A DNA stretch of 34,200 nt. Source: Acidimicrobiales bacterium. GTDB lineage: Bacteria > Actinomycetota > Acidimicrobiia > Acidimicrobiales > Iamiaceae. Position 1 is the stretch's first letter, and each line of letters begins with the position of its first letter. Under the pieces are notes generated by a model. The model ran no database searches and was not told the DNA's origin. It saw only the letters and a list, made by a program, of their open reading frames with translations. Below are positions 17,368 through 26,190 of the stretch, piece after piece. Both the position numbers and the translations under genes were made by a program. The stretch covers positions 1 through 34,200 of the forward strand of contig JAGQSO010000076.1 of NCBI GenBank assembly GCA_020439505.1. The letters run 5' to 3'.

Positions 17368-19653
17368 ATGTCCGACTCCGACAGCGGGTCACGTCCCGAT
17401 CGGTCCGACTCGCCTGGCTCGACCCAGGCAACCCCGTCCGACCGACCTGAAAAGAACCAGCCCGGCGATCCCGGCCGGGACACCGACCGAGAAGCATCGG
17501 GATCGACTCCTGGCACCGCGGCGGACGTTTCGTCGGGGGCGACGGGACGCGCCGGTGGTCGCGGCGACGGGCGCGACAGGCGCCCGGAGACACCGGAACG
17601 GGCTGCGGTCGACCCCGGCTCGACCCCCGGGGCCGAGCCGGGGTCAGGCCAGAGCGAGGGCTCGGCGGAAGGCCCCGGCACCAACGCGGCTCGTCGCCGC
17701 CGGCGCGGGTCGCGAGGTGGAAAGAACCGAAACCGACCTCGTCCCGAGGGTGACGCGTCCGCCGACGGAGCCGACGGCGGTGGGCCCGACGGACCTACCG
17801 GGACGGCCGGTTCCGCGGGGCCCGGATCCGCCGCGGCTCGCGCCGACACCACCACGTCGACCTCGGTCCGTCGTGGGCCGGGATCCGAGGCGCGTGCCGG
17901 GGGGGACTCCGAGGTAGGGGCGGAGAGCGCGGCGCCAGCAGCGTCCAGCCCATCGTCGGCCGTGCCCAGGTCATCGTCAGGCGGACCTGCGCCGCTGCGC
18001 AAACCTCAGATCGGCGACAGCCGACCCGCACCGATTCCAGCCTCGGACCTGACCGGCGAACCAGCCGGTTCCGGTTCCGGCGGTGACGGTCAGGACGGTG
18101 CCGGCAGGCGCAAGCGGCGTCGAGGTGGTCGGGGCAGGGGAGGGTCGGGCGGTGCGGCCGCGGCTTCATCGGGATCGAGCGCCGCAGGTGCCCCCGGTTC
18201 ATCTGGTTCGCGGGGTCAGAGTGGGGCCGCGAAAGCCCGAGCCGAGGCACCACGCCAGAGGGGCACCAAGGTCGGAGCGGCCGGCCCGCCCGTCACCGCG
18301 GTGACCGACGACGAACCGGTCGATCTCGACGAGAAGACCCTGCGCAAGCGCCGGGGCAAGGAACGCAAGGGTCGGCCTGTGGGTCGGTACCTGATGGCGG
18401 TCCACGTGCAACCCGCCGCCACCCAGATCGCTGTGCTCGAGGGTCGCTCCCTCATCGAGCATTACGTCTCGCGGCCCACCGACGGCGTCAGCCAGATCCA
18501 CGGCAACATCTATCTGGGCAAGGTGCAGAACGTCCTGCCCGGCATGGAGGCCGCCTTCGTCGATATCGGCACACCCAAGAACGCGGTGCTGTACCGAGGC
18601 GATACCCGCCACGATCCCGACGACCTCGAGGACAAGGGCGCCGACCTGCGCATCGAGCAGATCCTCCGACCCCGCCAGACCATCTTGTGTCAGGTCACCA
18701 AGAACCCGATCGGCGCCAAGGGAGCTCGCCTCACCCAGGAGGTGTCGCTTCCGGGACGTTTCGTGGTTCTGGTTCCCAACAGCACCACCTACGGCATTTC
18801 GAAGCGCCTTCCCGATAACGAGCGCAAGCGTCTGCGCAACGTGTTGGACAAGGTTCGGCCGGCGGGCCACGGGTTGATCGTGCGGACCGCGGCGGAGGGC
18901 ATCTCGGCCGAGGAGTTGGAGCGTGACGTCCAGCGGCTGGCCACCCAGTGGTCCCAGATCGAGGAGCTGGCGGCCCGCTCCCAGGCCCCGGCTCTGCTGT
19001 ACCAGGAGCCCGACATGGCGGTTCGGGTGATCCGCGAGGAGTTCAACCAGGACTACCGCCAGGTCGTGATAGACGACGACCACCTCTACGAGGAGGTTCG
19101 GGATTACGTCCGCAGCATCTCCCCAGCCTTGGTGGAGCGAGTCGAGCGCTACGACCCCGAGGTCCACGGTGGCTTACCGATCTTTGAGACCCACCACGTC
19201 CACGAGCAACTTCACAAGGCCCTGGACCGCAAGGTCTGGCTCCCGTCGGGTGGGTCGCTGATCATCGAACGCACCGAGGCGTTGACGGTGATCGACGTCA
19301 ACACCGGCAAGAACGTGGGTAAGTCCAGCCTCGAGGAGACGGTGTTCCGCAACAACCTCGAGGCCGCCGATGAGGTGGCGCGACAGCTGCGGCTACGCGA
19401 CATCGGCGGCATCATCGTCATCGACTTCATCGACATGGAGATCAAGGCCAACCGTGACGCGGTGATAGCGGCGTTCCGCAAGGCCCTGTCCCGGGATAAG
19501 ACCCGGACCCAGGTCTTTGACATCTCAGAACTGGGCTTGGTGGAGATGACCCGCAAACGCATCGGTGAGGGCCTGATGGAGTCCCTCTCGGGCCCGTGCC
19601 CCACCTGTGAAGGCCGCGGAATGATCTTCGACAAAGACCTGATCGGCGAGTAG
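17368..19653 (+). CDS. rne: Ribonuclease E/G
   Basis: RNase E/G is the single-strand endonuclease central to mRNA turnover and rRNA processing. The 761-residue product has a disordered N-terminal extension of about 338 residues, rich in Gly/Ser/Pro/Asp with basic clusters (RRRRRGSRGGKNRNR, RRKRRRGGRGRGG) that probably bind RNA or partner proteins. Then come the S1-like domain (GNIYLGKVQNVLPGMEAAFVDIG), the 5'-sensor/RNase H-like region, and the catalytic Asp643 (DVNTGK) and Asp686 (IDFIDM). The Zn-link C744-P-T-C747 follows. Spacings D-D (43) and D-Cys (58) equal those of E. coli RNase E. Disorder at the N-terminus rather than the C-terminus is the usual actinobacterial layout. The ATG follows GGGAT weakly. 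Confidence 0.95.
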   Translation: MSDSDSGSRPDRSDSPGSTQATPSDRPEKNQPGDPGRDTDREASGSTPGTAADVSSGATGRAGGRGDGRDRRPETPERAAVDPGSTPGAEPGSGQSEGSAEGPGTNAARRRRRGSRGGKNRNRPRPEGDASADGADGGGPDGPTGTAGSAGPGSAAARADTTTSTSVRRGPGSEARAGGDSEVGAESAAPAASSPSSAVPRSSSGGPAPLRKPQIGDSRPAPIPASDLTGEPAGSGSGGDGQDGAGRRKRRRGGRGRGGSGGAAAASSGSSAAGAPGSSGSRGQSGAAKARAEAPRQRGTKVGAAGPPVTAVTDDEPVDLDEKTLRKRRGKERKGRPVGRYLMAVHVQPAATQIAVLEGRSLIEHYVSRPTDGVSQIHGNIYLGKVQNVLPGMEAAFVDIGTPKNAVLYRGDTRHDPDDLEDKGADLRIEQILRPRQTILCQVTKNPIGAKGARLTQEVSLPGRFVVLVPNSTTYGISKRLPDNERKRLRNVLDKVRPAGHGLIVRTAAEGISAEELERDVQRLATQWSQIEELAARSQAPALLYQEPDMAVRVIREEFNQDYRQVVIDDDHLYEEVRDYVRSISPALVERVERYDPEVHGGLPIFETHHVHEQLHKALDRKVWLPSGGSLIIERTEALTVIDVNTGKNVGKSSLEETVFRNNLEAADEVARQLRLRDIGGIIVIDFIDMEIKANRDAVIAAFRKALSRDKTRTQVFDISELGLVEMTRKRIGEGLMESLSGPCPTCEGRGMIFDKDLIGE

Positions 19654-19677
19654 TACCCGACCTTGCCTGGTGCCGGG

Positions 19678-19707
19678 TTGGTCGGGGACGGGCTGCACTC
19701 CTAAGCT
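19678..19707 (+). promoter_or_regulatory. Promoter of rplU-rpmA
   Basis: The -35 TTGGTC (19678-19683) and -10 TAAGCT (19702-19707) are separated by 18 nt. The predicted start near 19714 gives a 45-nt leader before rplU. An imperfect 7-bp inverted repeat (CCCGACC 19656-19662 with GGTCGGG 19680-19686) just after the rne stop could be a weak terminator. Confidence 0.5.
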
Positions 19708-19758
19708 TGTCCACCGGCCCCACGGGCCCAACGTTCTAACGCGCAGAGGCAACGCATC

Positions 19759-20067
19759 ATGTACGCAGTCATCAAGACCGGTGGAAAGCAGTACCGGGTC
19801 AGCGAGGGTCAGGAGCTCCAGGTCGAGCGCCTCGGTGTCACCGAGGGTGAGGTGAGCCTCACCCCGATCCTGTTGGTCGACGGCGACACCGTGGTGTCAT
19901 CGCCCGATGCTCTGGCCAAGGCCTCGGTAACCGCCAACGTCATGGGTGAGGTGCGCGGCCCCAAGATCACGGGGTTCACCTACAAGAACAAGACCAACCA
20001 GCGCAAGCGTTGGGGTCACCGTCAGAACTACGCCACCATCCAGATCACCGGCATCAAGAAGGGCTGA
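19759..20067 (+). CDS. rplU: Large ribosomal subunit protein bL21
   Basis: bL21 is a 50S component next to 23S rRNA domain I. The 102-residue product has the family start MYAVIKTGGKQYRV and ends with the rRNA-binding RKRWGHRQNYATIQITGI, at full length. It is followed after 3 nt by rpmA, the universal bL21-bL27 pair. It has its own predicted promoter downstream of rne, so ribosomal-protein output can exceed that of rne. Confidence 0.98.
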   Translation: MYAVIKTGGKQYRVSEGQELQVERLGVTEGEVSLTPILLVDGDTVVSSPDALAKASVTANVMGEVRGPKITGFTYKNKTNQRKRWGHRQNYATIQITGIKKG

Positions 20068-20070
20068 TCA

Positions 20071-20328
20071 ATGTCGAAGACCAAGGGCGGCGGTTCAACC
20101 CGCAACGGCCGCGATTCAAACGCACAGCGCCTCGGCGTCAAGGCCTACGACGGCACCGTGGTATCGGCGGGGTCGATCCTCGTCCGTCAACGGGGCACCC
20201 ACTTCCACCCCGGTGAGAACGTGGGCCGCGGCGGTGACGACACCCTGTTCGCCACCGTCGACGGCAAGGTCAAGTTCGGTCGCCGGGCCGGCCGCAAGCT
20301 GGTGGACGTCCTCCCCGTCACCGACTGA
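20071..20328 (+). CDS. rpmA: Large ribosomal subunit protein bL27
   Basis: bL27 sits at the peptidyl-transferase centre. The 85-residue product reads [16 protein letters not shown], then [35 protein letters not shown] and [14 protein letters not shown]. There is no Firmicutes-type cleavable N-terminal extension; the flexible Gly-rich tail starts right after MSK. It is followed by a strong terminator, so transcription does not run into obgE as in many other actinobacteria. Confidence 0.98.
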   Translation: MSKTKGGGSTRNGRDSNAQRLGVKAYDGTVVSAGSILVRQRGTHFHPGENVGRGGDDTLFATVDGKVKFGRRAGRKLVDVLPVTD

Positions 20329-20365
20329 GAACAAATCCGGCCGAATGGTCCGGGTCCAGTACTTG

Positions 20366-20393
20366 ACGAGCCCCCGCTTCGGCGGGGGCTCGT
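20366..20393 (+). terminator. Rho-independent-like terminator after rpmA
   Basis: A perfect 12-bp stem, ACGAGCCCCCGC / GCGGGGGCTCGT, encloses a TTCG tetraloop and is followed by TGCGTTT. It lies between the convergent genes rpmA (+) and dgt (-). The T tract is short, as usual in high-GC genomes. Confidence 0.85.
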
Positions 20394-20454
20394 TGCGTTT
20401 CGGGAGCGAGCAAGATGGGATCTCGAGGGGCGTGGATGGTGCGCCCTTGGTGGC

Positions 20455-21516
20455 TCAGGTGCGGGGGAGGGCGTCGGGCGACCAGCCGAGGAGGTTCAGG
20501 GCGGCCTGGTTGGCAAAGCGGTCGGTCATGCCCGACACGTAGCGGACCGCTTCCGCTCGGGCCTTGACCGAACCTGGCGCGACACCGAGTCCCTCGCCGG
20601 TCATCTCGGGGTGGTCGATGAAGTACTCGGTGAGCGACGAGATCAGGCGGGCGGCGCGGTCGGCCTGCTCGACCGAGTCGGGGCGAAGGTAGATCCGTTC
20701 GTAGTTGAAGGCCCGGAATGCCGCCAGGGCCTCGGCCTCGACGTGGCGCATCGCGACCACGCCGGACGCGGCGATGGTTTCCACCATGGCGGTGATGAAC
20801 CCGTGCAGTTGGAGCCGTCGGGTGGTTCCCACCACTTCGGCCACCTCGGCGGGGAGATCTTCGGGTCGGACGATCCCGGCCGTCACCGCGTCCTCGAAGT
20901 CATGGCATACGTAGGCGATGCGGTCGGCCCAGGCCACTACCTCGCCCTCGGGGGTCATCGGGGCGGGGCGGTTCCAGGAGTGGTTGCGGATGGCGTCGAG
21001 CGTCTCCACGCACAAGTTGAGTGGTTCGAGCACGACGTCGGCCCCGTACACGGCGTGGTGGTATCCCCCGTCCAGATAGGGCGACAGGGCACCCTCCGAC
21101 GCATGGCCGGCGGGGCCGTGGCCGCAGTCGTGGCCGGTGGCCGCTGCCGCGGTCAGGGCAACGTTCAGACCCACCGGCCGGGCGATGGACACCGCCACCT
21201 GGCTGACCTCGATGGCATGGGTGAGTCGGGTGCGAAGGTGGTCGTCGTCGGGGGCGACGAACACCTGGCACTTGCCGGCCAGCCGCCGGAACGCCTTGGA
21301 GTGCTGGATGCGGTCGAGGTCGCGTTCGAAACAGGTCCGGAACCGGTCCGGGGATTCGACGATTGCCCGGTTGCCGGCTCCGGTGGAGCGGGTCGCTCCC
21401 GGTGCGAGGTGTAGGTGCTCGCGATCCTCCCGTTCGGCTCGTTCGGGCAGGTCTCTCGATGCGGTCCCCACGGCCAACGGAGCGTGGGCGAGGGCTGGAG
21501 GTGGGACGCTGCTCAT
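20455..21516 (-). CDS. dgt: HD-domain deoxynucleoside triphosphate triphosphohydrolase (Dgt-like)
   Basis: Dgt-type enzymes hydrolyse dNTPs to the nucleoside and tripolyphosphate. The 353-residue product has the HD metal site H100 (RLTHAIEVSQVA), H129-D130 (GHDCGHGPAGHASE) and D198 (WADRIAYVCHDFED). Upstream is the family segment DRDRIQHSKAFRRLAGKCQVF-like, here at about 66-86, and a helical C-terminus. The length fits the shorter bacterial dGTPase-like class, some of which act on several dNTPs. The start is ATG at 21516; TAGGAT on the minus strand ends 6 nt upstream and there is no ribosome site. In other actinobacteria dgt is usually next to dnaG, so its place between rpmA and obgE is unusual. 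Confidence 0.92.
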   Translation of the reverse strand: MSSVPPPALAHAPLAVGTASRDLPERAEREDREHLHLAPGATRSTGAGNRAIVESPDRFRTCFERDLDRIQHSKAFRRLAGKCQVFVAPDDDHLRTRLTHAIEVSQVAVSIARPVGLNVALTAAAATGHDCGHGPAGHASEGALSPYLDGGYHHAVYGADVVLEPLNLCVETLDAIRNHSWNRPAPMTPEGEVVAWADRIAYVCHDFEDAVTAGIVRPEDLPAEVAEVVGTTRRLQLHGFITAMVETIAASGVVAMRHVEAEALAAFRAFNYERIYLRPDSVEQADRAARLISSLTEYFIDHPEMTGEGLGVAPGSVKARAEAVRYVSGMTDRFANQAALNLLGWSPDALPRT

Positions 21517-21522
21517 GGTCTG

Positions 21523-21528
21523 ATCCTA
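21523..21528 (-). promoter_or_regulatory. Predicted -10 box for dgt
   Basis: On the minus strand TAGGAT ends 6 nt before the dgt ATG (21516), so transcription should begin at the start codon. The remaining 230 nt up to the TadE-like operon contain no gene. A TGG-TACCGT extended -10-like site at 21661-21669 (+) could serve that operon, but the match is weak. Confidence 0.45.
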
Positions 21529-21759
21529 CGAATCGGCACCGACAGGGAGCGTTCCCCCTGAACAGACCCTTGGTTCCTGATGCCCCCTTAAGGTTGACCG
21601 CTATGAGTGAAGAAAAACCTCGTTGCGTAGCGGCGGGCCCTAGTCACATGTCACTGGTGCTGGTACCGTCGACGGGGACAGGCATGTAGTGGCCGGTTCG
21701 GTCTGTCTGTCGGAGGGGGCACCGAGCGCCCTTTCTCATGTTCGTCGACCACTCTGCCG

Positions 21760-22533
21760 ATGGGGAACACCGTGAAGCTTCAGCACACAAGGCGAAGTCA
21801 CCCCACCAATGCGGCTGTGCCGTACCGGTACCCCTCCTGGGTCAGTCGAGTTCGGGCCCGATCGAACGAGAATCGGGGTGTGGCCCTGATCGAGGCCGCC
21901 ATCGTCACCCCGATCTTCTTGATGTTGATCATGGCGCTGGCCGAGGGCGGTCTGTTCATGCGCAACTACCTCGGCCTGTCGAGCACCGTCCGGGCTGGGG
22001 CACGCAGCGCCAGCGCGGTTGGTGTCGATTCGTCGGCGGACCTCTACATCGTCAGGTCCATCGCCCAGGAGTCGGCGGCACTCCCTCGAAATGCAATCCA
22101 GTACATCGTGGTCTACAAGGCGACCGGCTTCGGCGCTGGCCCGCCCGACGACGGCGCTGCCGGTGTGCCCGGTGGCTGCATCGCTGGCCAACCTCGGGCC
22201 GGGGTGTGCAACGTGTACGTACCCTCCGACTTCATCAAGGCCGAGACCCAGATCGCCGAGGAGACCCGCCACCGCGCCGCGGTCGACGGTGGCAACACCG
22301 GCGATGTTCTGGACCTCAACAAGATCTGGTTTGGATGCCTCACCACCGGCCCTCATGCCAACGCCACTCCCGACCGGTACTGGTGCCCCAGCACCCGCAA
22401 CAACACCCTTCGCTACGGCGACTACGTGGGTGTGTACATGAAGATCAAGCACGACTGGTTGACGAACATCTTCGGTAGCGCCAAGACGATCAGCGACCAG
22501 TCGGTGATTCGGATGGAGCCCCAGTACCGATGA
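21760..22533 (+). CDS. TadE-like pseudopilin/pilus-assembly protein 1
   Basis: The 257-residue product has a basic N-terminal region of about 38 residues, then the TadE signature GVALIEAAIVTPIFLMLIMALAEGG shortened here to its core: G-x-A-L-I-E at about 40-45 with Glu five residues into the hydrophobic helix, as in type IV pilin-like proteins. A C-terminal outer domain (about 75-257) holds four Cys and ends QSVIRMEPQYR. TadE proteins are minor pseudopilins of Flp/Tad pili. It resembles the next gene along its length, so the two are tandem paralogues. GTG 21772 behind GGGGA is an alternative start. No tadA, rcpC or prepilin peptidase gene is in the window. Confidence 0.82.
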   Translation: MGNTVKLQHTRRSHPTNAAVPYRYPSWVSRVRARSNENRGVALIEAAIVTPIFLMLIMALAEGGLFMRNYLGLSSTVRAGARSASAVGVDSSADLYIVRSIAQESAALPRNAIQYIVVYKATGFGAGPPDDGAAGVPGGCIAGQPRAGVCNVYVPSDFIKAETQIAEETRHRAAVDGGNTGDVLDLNKIWFGCLTTGPHANATPDRYWCPSTRNNTLRYGDYVGVYMKIKHDWLTNIFGSAKTISDQSVIRMEPQYR

Positions 22534-23210
22534 GCACCTCCACCTCAGCCCGGTTCGGGCACCGTCGTCGCCAGCAGGCCGACTCGGCCGGTGGGTTCGC
22601 CACCCGTGTCATGGAGCGCGGCGTCACCCTGGTCGAGTTCGCCTTCGTCTCGGTGATCATGTTCTCACTTGTCGCCGCCACGGTGGACTACGGGCGAGGT
22701 TGGCAATCCGGCATGGCGATCACCGAGGCCGCCCGGGCCGGGGCCCGCGTGGGTTCGAGCCAGGCCAAGAACTCCGATGCCGACTTCAACGCGCTCATGA
22801 GCATCCGGGCGTCGCTGACCGCGTCGGACAAGCTGAACGACGTCGAGTTGGTGGTGATCTACCGAGCCGACAACGCCAACGGCGTGCCCCCGTCCAGCTG
22901 TGTGGGGACTGGCTCGTTCAGCGGTACCTGCAACGTGTTCACCAAGGCTCAGTTGGAAGCCCTGACCCTTTCGAGCTTCAACATCGTCGACAACAGCCCC
23001 AACCCGCCAACCGGCAACGGATGCGCCAAGTCGGGGTACGCGTCGAGGGCTGGGTGGTGCCCGACGAGCCGTGTCAACTCGCCCCAGGGCAGCGCCGAGT
23101 ACATCGGTGTCTACATCCGCTACCGGCAGAACAACCTGTTCCCCCTGTCCGGGCCGTCCCGCACCATTTCCCGTACCGCCGTGATGCGGCTCGAACCCCC
23201 GACGATGTGA
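22530..23210 (+). CDS. TadE-like pseudopilin/pilus-assembly protein 2
   Basis: The 226-residue paralogue of the preceding gene overlaps it by ATGA. A basic N-terminal stretch leads to RGVTLVEFAFVSVIMFSLVAATVDYG, whose core G-V-T-L-V-E-F (about 31-37) is the pilin-like motif with the conserved Glu. Matching features in both proteins are EAARAGAR versus STVRAGARSAS after the helix, a CNV(Y/F) segment, a WCP(S/T)(T/S)R segment, and a C-terminus with (Q/T)(S/A)V(I/M)R(M/L)EP. Paired paralogous TadE genes suggest a heteromeric minor pilin or two partners of one complex. The exact role is unknown. Confidence 0.82.
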   Translation: MSTSTSARFGHRRRQQADSAGGFATRVMERGVTLVEFAFVSVIMFSLVAATVDYGRGWQSGMAITEAARAGARVGSSQAKNSDADFNALMSIRASLTASDKLNDVELVVIYRADNANGVPPSSCVGTGSFSGTCNVFTKAQLEALTLSSFNIVDNSPNPPTGNGCAKSGYASRAGWCPTSRVNSPQGSAEYIGVYIRYRQNNLFPLSGPSRTISRTAVMRLEPPTM

Positions 23211-23220
23211 GGTGACCATG

Positions 23221-24777
23221 ATGAAGCTGAGCCACCACTCCGCCGAGCGGTCCGGCGGCCAACGCCGACCCTCCCGGACCCAGAAGGGCTACATCCTGGT
23301 GATGTTCGCCCTGCTGTTGATCCCCATGTTGTTCATCGTCGGCATGTCGGTCGACGTCGGACTCTGGTACAACCGGGCGGCTGACATGCGCAAGGCCGCC
23401 GATGCCGGGGCTCTGGCCGGCGTGGTGTGGCTGCCGGACGAGAACGCGGCTCGGACCGCGGCCCTAGCGGCTGTGGCCCGCAACGGTTTCACCACCGGCG
23501 GATCGATCACCGTGGACGCCGGTGCCAGCGCCAACGCCCAGCGACGGATGCGGGTGAGCATCACCGACTCCCAGGTCGGGAGCTTCTTCTATGAGAACCT
23601 CGGTGGCCGCAAGGTCCCCATCACCCGGACTTCCTTCGCCGAGTACACCCTGCCGGTCCCCATGGGCAGCCCCATGAACTACTTCGGTACCGGTCGGATC
23701 CTGGCCACCGACAACCCGAATCGCCCATCGGGCCTTTCGAGTACGGCCTTCCCCTCCGAGGAGCTCTACCAGTCGATCAACACCTACTGCTCGAACAAGG
23801 TCAACGGTGACCGCCACCAGCCGATGTCCAACGTGGGATCCCGCTGCAGCGGTACCCAGAACGAGCGCAAGGACTACGAGCTGTACATCGAAGCCAAGCC
23901 CGGCCGACCCGGACCCATCGACGTGTTGCTCCTCGACCCCGGCCTCCGCCCGATCAGGCGCGGTGCTATCAACATGTTCGGTACCGCCAACATGGACCGG
24001 AACTTCTCTGGTGACGCTTCGGATGAGAACTTCACCTTCTCGCTGTACGCCGCCGACAACACGCCGTTGACCGACGCCGACAACCCGCTGCTCGTCCAAC
24101 GTACCTACAACGGCACCACCTCCTGGAACTACGGCCCCTATCTGGGAAGCAGCCGGTGGAACCGGCTGTACACCATTCCCGCCGGTGCCACCAGCGGCAA
24201 GTACATCCTCCGGCTCCACAACTCTGGTACCAACAGCCCGTTCAACGACGGAGAGAACAGCTGGGGGCTGGTGGCCCGCTACTCCAACATCAACACCAAC
24301 CAGGGCCTGTGCAACGGTCGGACCGACTCCATGTGCCCCCGGGTGTACGGCAAGGATGCGATCTCGATCCGGGCCGCGGCGGGCACCAGCCTGGCCTCGT
24401 TCTACCTGGCCGAGATCGAAGGCATCCACGAGGGCAAGATCCTCGACCTGGAGCTGTTCGACCCCGGTGAGGGTGGCTACACCATCGAGATCATGAAGCC
24501 GACCGGCACCAACTCGTGGGCCCCCAACGGCCTCAAGTGGCAGGCCTCCGGTGTCAACGGCGGCAACTGGTCGAACACCGTCACCAGCATCGATGTGACC
24601 CAGAGCAAGTTCAACGGCAAGGTGCTGCACATCCAGATCCCCCTCGCCGGCTACAACCCGCCATCGGACAACCAGTGGTGGAAGGTTCGATACAGCTTCT
24701 CCGGTTCGGTCACCGACCGCACCACCTGGACCGCAGCGGTGCTCGGCGACCCGGTTCACCTGGTCGACGAGACCTGA
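23221..24777 (+). CDS. TadG-like pilus-assembly/secreted protein
   Basis: The 518-residue product has the TadE/G-like N-terminus: KGYILVMFALLLIPMLFIVGMSVDVG gives one membrane helix at about 23-46, then the family motif WYNRAADMRKAADAGALAGVVWLP. The long outer part (about 150-518) has no visible MIDAS/vWA motif. It reads as beta-rich and contains two related segments, IDVLLLDPG (about 236-244) and LDLELFDPG (about 413-421), suggesting a duplicated jelly-roll-like module. AGGTGA lies 5 nt before ATG 23221; ATG 23218 and GTG 23212 are in frame. It is the last gene of the operon and is followed by a strong terminator. An outer-surface or pilus-associated role is likely. Confidence 0.8.
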   Translation: MKLSHHSAERSGGQRRPSRTQKGYILVMFALLLIPMLFIVGMSVDVGLWYNRAADMRKAADAGALAGVVWLPDENAARTAALAAVARNGFTTGGSITVDAGASANAQRRMRVSITDSQVGSFFYENLGGRKVPITRTSFAEYTLPVPMGSPMNYFGTGRILATDNPNRPSGLSSTAFPSEELYQSINTYCSNKVNGDRHQPMSNVGSRCSGTQNERKDYELYIEAKPGRPGPIDVLLLDPGLRPIRRGAINMFGTANMDRNFSGDASDENFTFSLYAADNTPLTDADNPLLVQRTYNGTTSWNYGPYLGSSRWNRLYTIPAGATSGKYILRLHNSGTNSPFNDGENSWGLVARYSNINTNQGLCNGRTDSMCPRVYGKDAISIRAAAGTSLASFYLAEIEGIHEGKILDLELFDPGEGGYTIEIMKPTGTNSWAPNGLKWQASGVNGGNWSNTVTSIDVTQSKFNGKVLHIQIPLAGYNPPSDNQWWKVRYSFSGSVTDRTTWTAAVLGDPVHLVDET

Positions 24778-24804
24778 CCGGGATTCCCCGTAAGTCACAA
24801 CTTG

Positions 24805-24830
24805 GAGGCCCCCGCTGCGGCGGGGGCCTC
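24805..24830 (+). terminator. Terminator of the TadE/TadE/TadG operon
   Basis: A perfect 11-bp stem, GAGGCCCCCGC / GCGGGGGCCTC, has a TGCG loop and is followed by TTCGCGT. It lies 27 nt after the TadG-like stop and upstream of the obgE promoter. Confidence 0.82.
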
Positions 24831-24874
24831 TTCGCGTCCGGGGCCCGGGCCAGGGGTGGAGTCATGGCGCCAAG

Positions 24875-26134
<1,260 letters not shown>

Positions 26135-26190
26135 GCTCCACCCCCGGTGGGGACCTCCGGAGGGCGGCTTGGACCACCCCCCGGTTGAGG

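Noticed and set aside
19656..19686. Terminator after rne
   Set aside because: The 7-bp stem has a 17-nt loop and no T tract, and it overlaps the rplU -35 box. It is mentioned only as a weak possibility.
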